From Lachnospiraceae bacterium (GTDB lineage Bacteria > Bacillota > Clostridia > Lachnospirales > Lachnospiraceae), in contig JAGPFR010000022.1 of the NCBI GenBank assembly GCA_018056425.1, positions 1 through 36,619 on the forward strand: 36,619 nucleotides of DNA, written 5' to 3'. The position numbers were made by a program, and so were the translations under genes. Shown here piece by piece: positions 1 to 7,194 of this stretch (positions within the stretch are counted from its first letter, which is position 1; each line of letters starts with the position of its first letter). The notes beneath the pieces are model-generated. The model was not told where the DNA came from and made no database searches. It saw nothing but the letters and a program-made list of their open reading frames with translations.

Positions 1-239
1 GACGAGGGCTGATACCGGAAGCAGTCAGGGAATTGATGCGCTACGGTTTTGAAAACCTGAAACTTAATAAAATATGGTGTGGTTACTTTGATGGGAATGA
101 AAAGTCAAAGCGTGTTCAGGAGAAGTGCGGTTTTCATTATCATCATACGGCCTATAATGTGCCCTGTGCCATAGAGGGCGTTCTCCGAACGGAACACATA
201 ACATGCCTTTCCAAAGAGGAATGGCAGTCTGTCAGATAA
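1..239 (+). CDS. GNAT family N-acetyltransferase, C-terminal part (5' end outside window)
   Basis: The reading frame is open from the window edge (frame starting at base 3) and ends at TAA 237-239. The readable part begins RGLIPEAVRELMRYGF and continues to NEKSKRVQEKCGF, then HYHH. This is the usual GNAT C-terminal half: a helix after the acetyl-CoA-binding R/G loop, then the N-x-x-S-x-x-x-x-x-x-x-GF segment in which a late beta strand carries the 'asparagine then GF' pattern of RimJ/RimL-type acetyltransferases. An internal ATG at 33 is not the true start, because the conserved family sequence continues upstream of it. The substrate cannot be told. No terminator separates it from the next gene. 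Confidence 0.8.
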   Translation, partial: RGLIPEAVRELMRYGFENLKLNKIWCGYFDGNEKSKRVQEKCGFHYHHTAYNVPCAIEGVLRTEHITCLSKEEWQSVR

Positions 240-307
240 CTTCAAGTTTGTACATATAGAAACACTTTTGTAAAAAGGGAGAAATAAAAAAGAGAGGCGG
301 AGGAGAC

Positions 308-1450
308 ATGGAGAATGTTTTTGGTGAAAACACGAAGAAACTTGGTTTCGGAATGATGAGACTTCCTGAACTTGCTACATCCGGAAAGTTTGGAAACATC
401 GATATTGAGCTTACCAAGAAGATGGTGGATTACTTTATATCCGAAGGCTTTACTTACTTTGATACTGCTTGGATGTATTGTGGGTTCAAGAGTGAGGATG
501 CTGCCGGTGAAGCACTGGTAAGCAGACATAACAGAAACGAATTTACACTGGCCACCAAGCTTCACTCAGGATTCTTTAACAGTGAGGAAGAAAGAGAGAA
601 AGTATTTAATACCCAGCTTGAGAAAACAAGGGTGGATTATTTTGACTACTACCTTCTTCATGACCTCGGAGAGGACCATTATAAGAAGTATCAGAAATTT
701 GGATGCTTTGAATGGCTGGCTGACAAGAAGAAAGCGGGATATGTCAGACATATGGGCTTTTCATATCATGACAGGGCAGACCTTTTGGACAGGATACTTA
801 CAGATCATCCTGAAGTGGAATTTGTTCAGCTCCAGATCAATTACCTTGACTGGGAGAGTGAGGTAATACAGTCAAGAAAATGTTATGAAGTGTGTGAAAA
901 ACACGGTAAGCCGGTGATCGTTATGGAGCCTGTCAAAGGCGGAACACTGTCTAACGTAGTGCCGGAGGTTGAAAAGCTGTTTAAGGATCATGCGCCTGAT
1001 ATGTCGATCGCATCCTGGGCAATCAGATTTGCAGCAAGTCAGCCAAATGTAAAGATGGTTCTTTCCGGTATGGGAAATATGGACATGCTGACAGATAATA
1101 CAGGGTATATGAAGGATTTTATTCCATTGAACGCTGAAGAGATGGACATCATAAAGAAAGTAACGGATTTGATAAATTCAAGCATAGCTATACCTTGTAC
1201 AGGGTGTGCATACTGCGTGGACGGATGCCCTAAAAATATACCGATACCAAAGTATTTTTCTGTTTATAATGCTGAGATGCAGGAATATAAAGGTAAACCA
1301 TTTACTCCTCAGGGCGAATACTATGACAGGCTTACTCAGGTATATGGCAAACCGGGTGACTGCATAGGATGTGGAAAGTGCGAGAGAATCTGTCCTCAGC
1401 ATCTGCCGATAAGAAACAATCTTAAACTGGTAGCTTCGCAATTTGAGTGA
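308..1450 (+). CDS. Aldo/keto reductase with C-terminal 2x[4Fe-4S] ferredoxin-like domain
   Basis: 380 residues. The N-terminal 290 residues look like an aldo/keto reductase TIM barrel: GFGMMRLP near the start, the FDTAWMY strand with the catalytic Asp/Tyr region, DYYLLHDLG, and GFSYHD. The C-terminal part carries two Cys clusters of the C-x2-C-x2-C-x3-C-P type (CTGCAYCVDGCP and CIGCGKCERICP), so two [4Fe-4S] clusters are expected. This architecture is common in strict anaerobes, where the protein is presumed to be a cytoplasmic oxidoreductase; the physiological substrate is generally unknown. The start at 308 is supported by GGCGGAGGAGAC directly upstream. It appears to be transcribed alone. 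Confidence 0.9.
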   Translation: MENVFGENTKKLGFGMMRLPELATSGKFGNIDIELTKKMVDYFISEGFTYFDTAWMYCGFKSEDAAGEALVSRHNRNEFTLATKLHSGFFNSEEEREKVFNTQLEKTRVDYFDYYLLHDLGEDHYKKYQKFGCFEWLADKKKAGYVRHMGFSYHDRADLLDRILTDHPEVEFVQLQINYLDWESEVIQSRKCYEVCEKHGKPVIVMEPVKGGTLSNVVPEVEKLFKDHAPDMSIASWAIRFAASQPNVKMVLSGMGNMDMLTDNTGYMKDFIPLNAEEMDIIKKVTDLINSSIAIPCTGCAYCVDGCPKNIPIPKYFSVYNAEMQEYKGKPFTPQGEYYDRLTQVYGKPGDCIGCGKCERICPQHLPIRNNLKLVASQFE

Positions 1451-1504
1451 TATTGACAAGAGCAGACGATGATGATAGCGAAGGATATATAATCCACGCA
1501 TTAA

Positions 1505-1741
1505 TATACCGTGTATATAGAAGAACAGAGCAAATGGATAAGGCTTGATGACCGTGGAAACAAGACAAATGTACATGCGGAGTTTAGTATTGAGGAAGAA
1601 CAGCTTGCTTTCCCTGTCAGAAGTCAGTATGGAGTAGTTGATTGTCGGGATAATAACCCGGATTTAGACGAAAGACTTGTAAGTATATTAAACAATAGTG
1701 AAAATATATTAGAGATTACAACAGATTTCACAATGGATTGA
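1505..1741 (+). pseudogene. Remnant of a transglutaminase-like protein (C-terminal fragment)
   Basis: The frame opens after TAA 1502-1504 and reads YTVYIEEQSKWIRLDDRGNK, later EEEQLAFPVRSQYG, ending at TGA 1739-1741. A 'W-I-R-L-D-x-R-G-N' strand followed by 'F-S-x-(D/E)-x-x-x-L-A-F-P-V-R-x-x-Y-G' is what I recall as the end of small bacterial transglutaminase-like proteins, downstream of the catalytic His. The catalytic Cys and His part is absent. Just upstream, another frame reads IIHAL, which may be the displaced His-Ala region. The only in-frame start candidate is GTG 1511, with no ribosome site. I read this as a decayed gene; a short expressed hypothetical protein is the alternative. Confidence 0.5.
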
Positions 1742-1800
1742 TAACTCACAATATTATTGACTAAGACAAATTCCAGTTTTTCTCAATAAGGAGGTAATGA

Positions 1801-2352
1801 ATGATTCTGTTGGTAGTTGATACCCAAAAGGGCTGTTTTGACGAGAGGTTATATGCATTTGAAACCGTGAGAAATAATATCAAACAACTGATTACTATCG
1901 CACGGGAAAACAATGTTGAGGTTGTTTATGTTCAACATGATGACGGCCCGGGAACTGATCTTGATAAGGCTACGGACAACTATGAGATATATGAGGAATT
2001 TGCTCCGCGAGAAGACGAAAGGCGCTTCGAAAAGAATGTAAACAGCGCATTCCACCCTATGACCGGATTAACGGAATACCTACAGTCTAATGGTGAAAAG
2101 GATATTATAACGATAGGTGTATCAACGGATTATTGTATGGATGCAACAATCAAAAGCGGATTTGAGAAGGGATTCAATATGCTTGTTCCGTCCTACACAA
2201 ACTCAACATATGACAATCCATACTTTGATAAGGAAACCGCTTATAAGTATTATAATGAATTTATGTGGGGAAGGCGCTATGCAAAGATTATAACCGTTGA
2301 ACAGGCAATTCAACTTTTGCAAGGTGACGTGGACGTTAAAATCGGAATTTGA
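1801..2352 (+). CDS. Isochorismatase-family cysteine hydrolase
   Basis: 183 residues, normal for the family. The expected Asp-Lys-Cys triad is visible: D7 in LLVVDTQKG, K78 in RFEKNVNSAF, and C112 in GVSTDYCMDAT. Such enzymes hydrolyse amides or vinyl ethers (nicotinamidase, isochorismatase, N-carbamoyl amidases) through a Cys thioester; the exact substrate cannot be inferred. The ATG at 1801 directly follows a strong AAGGAGGTAATGA site. The next gene starts 12 bases after its stop with its own AAGGAG, so the two probably form an operon. Confidence 0.9.
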   Translation: MILLVVDTQKGCFDERLYAFETVRNNIKQLITIARENNVEVVYVQHDDGPGTDLDKATDNYEIYEEFAPREDERRFEKNVNSAFHPMTGLTEYLQSNGEKDIITIGVSTDYCMDATIKSGFEKGFNMLVPSYTNSTYDNPYFDKETAYKYYNEFMWGRRYAKIITVEQAIQLLQGDVDVKIGI

Positions 2353-2364
2353 AGGAGTATCACT

Positions 2365-2778
2365 ATGTGGTTTTTATTAGCGCTTGGTTCGGCAATCTTT
2401 GCCGCACTGACATCAATATTGGCAAAGATAGGAATTGAAGGTGTCGGATCGAATCTGGCTACTGCGATCCGTACGATGGTTGTTGTTATCATGGCATGGG
2501 GAATGGTATTTATTACTCATCAGCAAGCCGGAATAAAAGACATTAGCCCAAAATGCTGGATTTTCCTGATTCTGTCCGGCCTTGCTACTGGTGCCTCATG
2601 GCTTTGCTATTACAAGGCCTTGCAGATGGGAGACGCTTCAAAAGTCGTCCCGATTGATAAGTTGTCCGTTGTCATTACGCTGATACTGGCGTTTGTTTTT
2701 CTGCATGAAGAATTTACTTTTAAGTCAGTGATAGGGTGTATCCTGATTGGAGCCGGAACATTGCTGATGGTTCTGTGA
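2365..2778 (+). CDS. Small EamA/DMT-family membrane protein
   Basis: 137 residues with four to five hydrophobic segments, beginning MWFLLALGSAIFAALTSILA, and ending in GCILIGAGTLLMVL. The segment 'K-V-V-P-I-D-K-L-S-V-V-I-T-L' and the following 'F-L-H-E' are typical of one EamA repeat of the drug/metabolite transporter superfamily. The protein is half the size of ten-helix EamA transporters and would have to act as a dimer, as small multidrug-resistance-like proteins do. Substrate unknown. It sits 12 bases behind the cysteine hydrolase with AAGGAG as its ribosome site, suggesting co-expression. Confidence 0.8.
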   Translation: MWFLLALGSAIFAALTSILAKIGIEGVGSNLATAIRTMVVVIMAWGMVFITHQQAGIKDISPKCWIFLILSGLATGASWLCYYKALQMGDASKVVPIDKLSVVITLILAFVFLHEEFTFKSVIGCILIGAGTLLMVL

Positions 2779-2779
2779 T

Positions 2780-2795
2780 ACAAATTCCAATTTGT
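2780..2795. repeat. Short perfect inverted repeat after the EamA gene
   Basis: ACAAATT-CC-AATTTGT is a 7-bp inverted repeat with a 2-base loop just behind the stop codon. It is not followed by a T-run, so it is a weak terminator candidate at best. The remaining bases up to the next gene (2913) hold nothing recognisable. Confidence 0.3.
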
Positions 2796-2912
2796 TGGGA
2801 TCGTGGAACATAAAATCGGAAAATATATTCCAGTTAAATGCAAGATGGGGATTTAAAGAGAATCGGTAGTTTGTAAAATAATTGATAGATATATCAGGAG
2901 TCGGAGGATATT

Positions 2913-3440
2913 ATGTTAAGACTCAGACAGTATAAGGAAGCTGATGCCGAGATAATCGAACAGTGGGTACAGGACAAGGATACCTTTATGAAATGGGGCG
3001 GGGAACTCTTCGGTGAGTTTCCAATTAATGGAGATATCATAGACGATGTATATATGAATAAGAACGGCCTTTGCAAGGAAAAGGACAATTTCTATCCATG
3101 GGTCGCCTTTGATGAAAGCGGTATCGTCGGGCACTTTATCATGAGATATCTTAACGGTGACAATAAGATATTGAGGTTTGGCTGGGTCATCGTTGACGGG
3201 AATATCCGTGGAAAAGGCTATGGCACAGAGATGCTCCGTCTTGGGATGAAATATGCCTTTGAGATCCTTGGAGTAGAAAAGATCACGATCGGGGTTTTTG
3301 AGAATAATAGTCGTGCACATGCATGTTATAAGAAAGTAGGATTTCATAACACGGAGATTGTTAAGAAAGACCCATGGAATGTAGTGGAGATGGAGATACT
3401 GAGGAAAGAATGGGAAACAATTGTATTTCATCATAACTGA
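2913..3440 (+). CDS. GNAT family N-acetyltransferase (RimJ/RimL type)
   Basis: 175 residues, usual length for the family. It begins MLRLRQYKEADAEIIEQW, a normal N-terminal strand and helix. The acetyl-CoA-binding loop is RGKGYGTEMLRL, followed by the late strand ITIGVFENNSRAHACYKKVG, in which the N-x-x-A-x-x-x-Y-x-K-x-GF pattern is complete. Small-molecule or protein N-acetyltransferase; the acceptor is unknown. Start ATG 2913 has GGAGTCGGAGG upstream. The long open frame on the opposite strand here is only a shadow. Confidence 0.9.
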   Translation: MLRLRQYKEADAEIIEQWVQDKDTFMKWGGELFGEFPINGDIIDDVYMNKNGLCKEKDNFYPWVAFDESGIVGHFIMRYLNGDNKILRFGWVIVDGNIRGKGYGTEMLRLGMKYAFEILGVEKITIGVFENNSRAHACYKKVGFHNTEIVKKDPWNVVEMEILRKEWETIVFHHN

Positions 3441-3465
3441 CTACTGACCGAACGGGATACTACAA

Positions 3466-3570
3466 ATGGAGATAAAAACAAAACGATTGACACTAAGACC
3501 TATCCACATAGGCGATGAAAATGAAATACATGAGTATGCCGGTGATAGAGAAATAACAATGAGGTTTTAA
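3466..3570 (+). pseudogene. N-terminal stub of a GNAT acetyltransferase
   Basis: ATG 3466 opens a 34-codon frame: MEIKTKRLTLRPIHIGDENE, then IHEYAGDREITMRF and TAA. 'T-x-R-L-x-L-R-P-x-x-x-x-D' is the classical first strand of RimJ/RimL-type acetyltransferases, and 'YAGDREIT' matches the end of the first helix in that family. The stop comes right after this helix, so the acetyl-CoA-binding core is absent. The next gene starts only four bases later. I read it as a deletion remnant. Confidence 0.7.
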
Positions 3571-3573
3571 GTA

Positions 3574-4341
3574 ATGAATAATGGTGAGATAAAGGAGATC
3601 GCATTGAAGCAGTCTGCAGAGGATATAGGCTGCCAGGCGCATGATTTCCTTTCAGATAAGAATGTTATTGTGCCATTTTGTTTAGGCAAGAATGCGCGAA
3701 AGTATTATAAGGAACCAATCATATGTAATTTTGTTTCCTATGGAAGTAATATCGTTGTGGCTACAACAAAAGATGTATCGGATCTGGTAACGGAGTATAT
3801 AGGCAAGTTTGAGTTTTATCATTGCTTTGAAACGCCAAATGTGCACTGGCTCAATGATAGACTGTTAGAGCGGGGGCATAAGGTATGTTTCATGGCTGAA
3901 TATTATCTTCCTGATGTAAACAAAATTCCTGATGCGGAGTGCTTATATGAAACGCACATACTGGTTCAGGAGGATTTCAAGAATTTGTATCTGCCTGAAT
4001 GGAGTAATGCACTATGTAAGGATCGCAGCCATCTGGATATGCTGGGTATTGGAGCATTCGATAATGGCAGATTGATTGGGTTTGCGGCATGTTCAGCAGA
4101 TTGCGATGAAATGTGGCAGATAGGCATAGACGTTCTGCCGGAATACAGGCAAAAAGGGATTGCATCAGCACTGACTAGCAAACTGGCAAAAGAGATTCTA
4201 AATCGGGGAAAGGTTCCGTTTTATTGCTCTGCATGGTCAAACATCAGATCCGCCAGAAATGCGGCAAAAAGCGGTTTTATTCCGGCATGGGTAGAAATGA
4301 CTGTAAAGCCGGCGGACGTTGTTGATGAGATGAATTCATAA
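3574..4341 (+). CDS. GNAT family N-acetyltransferase, two-part
   Basis: 255 residues. The C-terminal 100 or so residues are a GNAT domain: IGAFDNGRLIGFAACSADC, then IGIDVLPEYRQKGIASALT with the acetyl-CoA loop (R-Q-K-G-I-A), and a final strand where S-A-R-N-A-A-K-S-GF replaces the usual N-x-x-A. The N-terminal 130 residues, with IICNFVSYGSNIVVATT, are a second, poorly conserved alpha/beta part of the type seen in longer GNAT proteins of Clostridia. Substrate unknown. A GAGG motif lies about ten bases before the ATG, inside the preceding GNAT stub, so this gene uses leader sequence left over from the broken gene. Confidence 0.85.
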   Translation: MNNGEIKEIALKQSAEDIGCQAHDFLSDKNVIVPFCLGKNARKYYKEPIICNFVSYGSNIVVATTKDVSDLVTEYIGKFEFYHCFETPNVHWLNDRLLERGHKVCFMAEYYLPDVNKIPDAECLYETHILVQEDFKNLYLPEWSNALCKDRSHLDMLGIGAFDNGRLIGFAACSADCDEMWQIGIDVLPEYRQKGIASALTSKLAKEILNRGKVPFYCSAWSNIRSARNAAKSGFIPAWVEMTVKPADVVDEMNS

Positions 4342-4373
4342 CTTCCAGGATAACTTGCTATGAATATCACAGC

Positions 4374-4417
4374 AAGTACACTTTGAAAGTAGACTTTAAG
4401 TAGACTTTGAGTGGACC
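4374..4417 (+). repeat. Short tandem repeat, 11-bp unit
   Basis: The unit AAGTAGACTTT occurs twice, perfectly and head to tail (4387-4408). It is flanked by diverged copies: AAGTACACTTTG before, GAGTGGACC after. The unit is itself partly palindromic (AAGT...ACTT). An inverted repeat ACTTGCT/AGCAAGT (4353-4359 and 4371-4377) overlaps the left edge. The block lies exactly at the junction with the GNAT tail remnant, so it may mark a slippage or recombination scar. Confidence 0.6.
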
Positions 4418-4421
4418 ATAA

Positions 4422-4622
4422 GATTTTGAAATACCTGAGTATCAAGGACAGGGAATAGGAAGGAAGATTGTTAATTATTTGGTTGAATATGTAATCTTGC
4501 ATTCTTCCACCGGAAAGTTCACCACTATTGGTGGAGTATCAGCTAAGGGTAAAGAAGGTTTCTATCAAAAACTGGGATTTGAGATCATACCCAATGGTAT
4601 AAAAATGATGGTAGAGATTTAA
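4422..4622 (+). pseudogene. C-terminal fragment of a GNAT acetyltransferase
   Basis: The frame opens after TAA 4419-4421 and reads DFEIPEYQGQGIGRKIVNYL, then further to SAKGKEGFYQKLGFEI and MMVEI before TAA 4620-4622. It contains the acetyl-CoA-binding loop (Q-G-Q-G-I-G-R) and the final 'G-F-Y-x-K-x-G-F' strand, but nothing of the N-terminal half and no start codon. It is of another GNAT subtype than the stub at 3466-3570, so the two are not halves of one gene. The next gene's ribosome site overlaps its stop, which suggests it once was the first gene of that operon. Confidence 0.75.
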
Positions 4623-4632
4623 AGGAAGAACT

Positions 4633-5025
4633 ATGTTAGCCGAACTTAAGGAATTAGAGAAGAAAATAGCATACGAAGAAGGTCAAGTCTCTTTTCTCTT
4701 TTCTTGTGATCATGTGCCCATGTCTTTGTCTGATTTGGGCGCGTTAAAAGAAATACTGGTAAAAAATAAAGTTATTGCAAAGGATGATAATGTATCGTTA
4801 AAGATGATTGATGATCCGTTAACGGATATGGAAGGAATATGCAGGGAATGGCATATTGATGATGAGATATCAGCCGGTCTCTTGCGCATAGTGCAAAACT
4901 CTGATTGTTATTATCTTGTGTGGGCAGACGGTACTTATTCTGCATATGGGTATTTATGGTCTGAGTGTCGCATCATATATAAAGATAAAGAATTTATTCT
5001 TCTTGATTTTTACATATGTGACTAA
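4633..5025 (+). CDS. Hypothetical protein, 130 aa
   Basis: The ATG at 4633 has AAAGGAAG eight bases upstream and the frame is intact. The protein begins with a charged helix (MLAELKELEKKIAYEEG), has no signal peptide or membrane segment, and ends in aromatic-rich strands (YYLVWADGTYSAYGYLW, FILLDFYICD). I do not recognise a family. The size, acidity and alternation of strands would fit small SMI1/immunity-like or cytosolic accessory proteins, but that is only an impression. Confidence 0.65.
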   Translation: MLAELKELEKKIAYEEGQVSFLFSCDHVPMSLSDLGALKEILVKNKVIAKDDNVSLKMIDDPLTDMEGICREWHIDDEISAGLLRIVQNSDCYYLVWADGTYSAYGYLWSECRIIYKDKEFILLDFYICD

Positions 5026-5073
5026 TATTTCTTGTAGCGTCCGGAACCGGTATAAAAATGGAGGATGATAACG

Positions 5074-5259
5074 ATGGAATTTAAGACAGATATCTTAAGC
5101 GTATTCGATAAGAAGTGGGCGTTGATCACCGCACGATATGTATATCGGAGAAATCGTGGAGATCATCAGGCAGGATTGAGATATAGAAACGAGCCGAGAG
5201 GCGTGTTATCCGTCCCGGGAGATAACGGATATCCCTATGGCGTCACTATGGATGTGTAA
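5074..5259 (+). pseudogene. Flavin-reductase / PPOX mosaic remnant
   Basis: ATG 5074, behind GGAGG at 5060-5064, begins MEFKTDILSVFDKKWALITA, which matches the start of a flavin reductase-like protein ('F-D-K-K-W-A-L-I-T-A-G'). The sequence then breaks. In the +1 frame it reads DMYIGEIVEIIRQD and a stop, which resembles the family's C-terminal end, as if the centre were deleted. The next 80 bases return to another theme, EPRGVLSVPGDNGYPYGV, a pyridoxamine 5'-phosphate oxidase-like first strand, and stop at TAA 5257-5259. At least two different genes appear to be stitched here, none functional. Confidence 0.6.
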
Positions 5260-5308
5260 TATTTATGGACAGTATAATTAAAAATTCAAAGAAAAAGTTA
5301 GCGATTGA

Positions 5309-5461
5309 TTGCATATGCTGCGCCTTGATCGGAGCAATAAGCTGTATTGCAGAAGCGGACGCAGAAGCAAGGAAGCTTCTTCTAAGCTTGCGGCACTCGG
5401 CTATACTAACATTTACGAGTTTGGCGGTATTTTGGACTGGGATGGCGAGATAGAAAAGTGA
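5309..5461 (+). pseudogene. Rhodanese-domain C-terminal remnant
   Basis: The frame opening after TGA 5306-5308 reads on to LYCRSGRRSKEASSKLAAL (from 5342), then YTNIYEFGGILDWDGEIEK and TGA 5459-5461. This is the end of a single-domain rhodanese: the active-site loop with catalytic Cys (C-R-S-G-R-R), the following helix, and the conserved 'GY-x-N-(V/I)-Y-x-F-G-G-I-x-D-W' strand. The first half is missing and no ribosome site precedes the only in-frame ATG (5315). A frame in another phase (5265-5453) covers the same bases but has no family resemblance. Confidence 0.75.
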
Positions 5462-5548
5462 CAGCCGGGCGAATTAGCATAAGCGGAGAGGCTGCCCTTG
5501 TAGCTGTCTCAGACGTCGTTGTTGAATGAATAGAACATCACATTGACT

Positions 5549-5578
5549 AAAAAGGATAGGCAGATGCCTATCCTTTTT
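5549..5578. terminator. Bidirectional intrinsic terminator
   Basis: AAAAAGGATAGG - CAGATG - CCTATCCTTTTT is a perfect 12-bp stem with a 6-base loop and A/T tracts on both sides. It can stop transcription coming from the remnants on the left and from the AraC-type gene arriving from the right. Confidence 0.85.
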
Positions 5579-5585
5579 CCATGTT

Positions 5586-6479
5586 TTATATCTTTTCCTT
5601 CACAGGTACGAGCTCGATATAACCTCTTTCACCTCTGGGCTCCAACTGGATCCTGGGATTTTCATCATCCCACTCATATCCGATGAATGCCGGATCATAT
5701 TTCTTTTCGGCATCCCATATTTCTCCGATTGCCTGAGCATAATCTTCTTCTGCAAAGGGCTCGCCTCGGAACAGAAGATATTTTGCGGCCGGAAGTTCTA
5801 TGATCTCGAACCCTTCCGGCAGCTTTCCGCTGTAATCATTCTCCACTTCCACGCCCTGTACATACTCGTTTGTCACAGGCTTTCTCAGTTTTTCGGGAAG
5901 CCACATACACACCGGCTCTCCGCTGATGGATTTGATGCTGGTAAGCAGTCCCCACACATCACAGCCTACTTCTTCACAATAGCTGAAGTACTCGTTTGCT
6001 TTGATGCCACGCTTGATTATCACTTTTCTTGCGGGCTTTTCGATTACCTGGATAAAGATATTCCGTATGTCTTTGTTTTCACTCATTTCACTTGTTTTCC
6101 CTTCTTTGGATGATCTGTTTTCAATTAAGTAAGGGGTAAACAGCCAGACAGGGACGAGACTTGAGGAATACTCTTTCGGGTTACATCCGAATTCTCTTCG
6201 AAATGCCCTCTGGTATCCGTCAACACTTCCAAATCCCAGATCCAGGGCGACGTCCAGAACGGTCACATGTTCATCTCTCAGTTTCAATGCGGATTTTGAC
6301 AGTTTCAGGCGCCTGATGTAAACTGCCGGCGTCATATTCAGATATTTCAGGAACAATCGTCTTGCATACCACGGTGAGAAAGCCGATGCGTCGGCAAGAT
6401 CGCCTATTGTGATATCATCCTGAATATGCTCCCGGATATACTCCTGCATTTTCCTGACCGCTTCTCTTTGTTCGTCCAT
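5586..6479 (-). CDS. AraC-family regulator with GyrI-like ligand-binding domain
   Basis: 297 residues. Residues about 8-105 form the two helix-turn-helix motifs of AraC/XylS proteins: ITIGDLADASAFSPWYARRL, and VLDVALDLGFGSVDGYQRAF followed by F-G-C-N-P-K-E-Y. After a short linker, residues about 140-297 resemble a GyrI-like/SOUL-type small-molecule-binding domain (VIEKPARKVIIKRG; FEIIELPAAKYLLFRGE), the arrangement of Rob/BltR-type multidrug or metabolite sensors. A good AAGGAG lies upstream of the ATG on the minus strand. The 209 bases to the divergent lipoprotein gene are AT-rich and presumably hold both promoters, but no clear -35/-10 pair stands out. Confidence 0.9.
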   Translation of the reverse strand: MDEQREAVRKMQEYIREHIQDDITIGDLADASAFSPWYARRLFLKYLNMTPAVYIRRLKLSKSALKLRDEHVTVLDVALDLGFGSVDGYQRAFRREFGCNPKEYSSSLVPVWLFTPYLIENRSSKEGKTSEMSENKDIRNIFIQVIEKPARKVIIKRGIKANEYFSYCEEVGCDVWGLLTSIKSISGEPVCMWLPEKLRKPVTNEYVQGVEVENDYSGKLPEGFEIIELPAAKYLLFRGEPFAEEDYAQAIGEIWDAEKKYDPAFIGYEWDDENPRIQLEPRGERGYIELVPVKEKI

Positions 6480-6688
6480 CTGCTTAACTCCTTGTGAGCC
6501 TATATTACTTTATCGCAGGATTTTTACTCTCGACTATTTTTGCTCTCTTACGTATTTTTATATATTTTAACATACGCACTGATCGTTAAATGCCTGTTTT
6601 ATTGATATGGAACCGATTCGTGGCAGGATATGGTATTATTTATTTTGTAACCGGTTAGTACAGATACATTTTGAGATTGATATTATCT

Positions 6689-7150
6689 ATGAAAAAAATT
6701 TTTTGTACCGTATTTACTGCAGGAGTCATTTGTTTTTTATTGTCTTCCTGTAACAATGCAAATAATAATGATATAAGCAGCGAAGAAGCAGATACTTATT
6801 CAAGCGGCTATTCCCCATATGAATGGGAGGATGATCCGACGGTAGGTAAAGTTCCGGCCGGATGCTACCGGCGGGTCGGGATTTCGAAAAGCGATGCGAC
6901 ATACGAAGAAACTCTTGAACTGCTCGAAACGGGACAGCAAGGCTGTCTTACCGTCCGCGAAGACGGAACGGCAACTTTTGAACTTGACGGAGTAAAGACA
7001 GAGTATACTTACGATCAGTTTAATTTCTATTATGCCGAAGATACTGAAAGAGTAAATGGGATCACTTATGTATTTATAGGCGGAAGACTGATCGTTGATG
7101 ATGGGACGACGGTTACACAATATTCCAGAATCTCTGATGAAGAAGAATAA
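6689..7150 (+). CDS. Small secreted lipoprotein, hypothetical
   Basis: ATG 6689 gives MKKIFCTVFTAGVICFLLSS followed by Cys: a lysine N-region, hydrophobic core and lipobox L-S-S-C, so signal peptidase II processing and membrane anchoring are expected. A longer frame from TTG 6671 would spoil the signal peptide. The mature part is about 130 residues, acidic, with an early S/Y/E-rich stretch and then short beta strands (GCLTVREDGTATFELDG; YVFIGGRLIVDDG). No family recognised. The ribosome site is poor. It lies 44 bases before the GH43 gene on the same strand and may share its transcript. Confidence 0.75.
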   Translation: MKKIFCTVFTAGVICFLLSSCNNANNNDISSEEADTYSSGYSPYEWEDDPTVGKVPAGCYRRVGISKSDATYEETLELLETGQQGCLTVREDGTATFELDGVKTEYTYDQFNFYYAEDTERVNGITYVFIGGRLIVDDGTTVTQYSRISDEEE

Positions 7151-7194
7151 CGTATAGCGATTTGGGTATGACAAAACAATGCGAGGTGAATGAT

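Noticed and set aside
2916-3434. Long open frame of 172 codons on the minus strand
   Set aside because: It lies exactly opposite a clear GNAT gene, has no ribosome site and no recognisable family; it is a shadow of the plus-strand codon pattern.
4374-4417. CRISPR-like array
   Set aside because: Units are 11 bases, adjacent without spacers, and only two are perfect.
3466-4622. GNAT head and GNAT tail as halves of one gene split by an insertion
   Set aside because: The two pieces belong to different GNAT subtypes, and the gene between them has no mobile-element features.
5265-5453. Possible 62-codon gene
   Set aside because: The other frame over the same bases reads as a rhodanese end with its active-site loop; this frame has no ribosome site or family.
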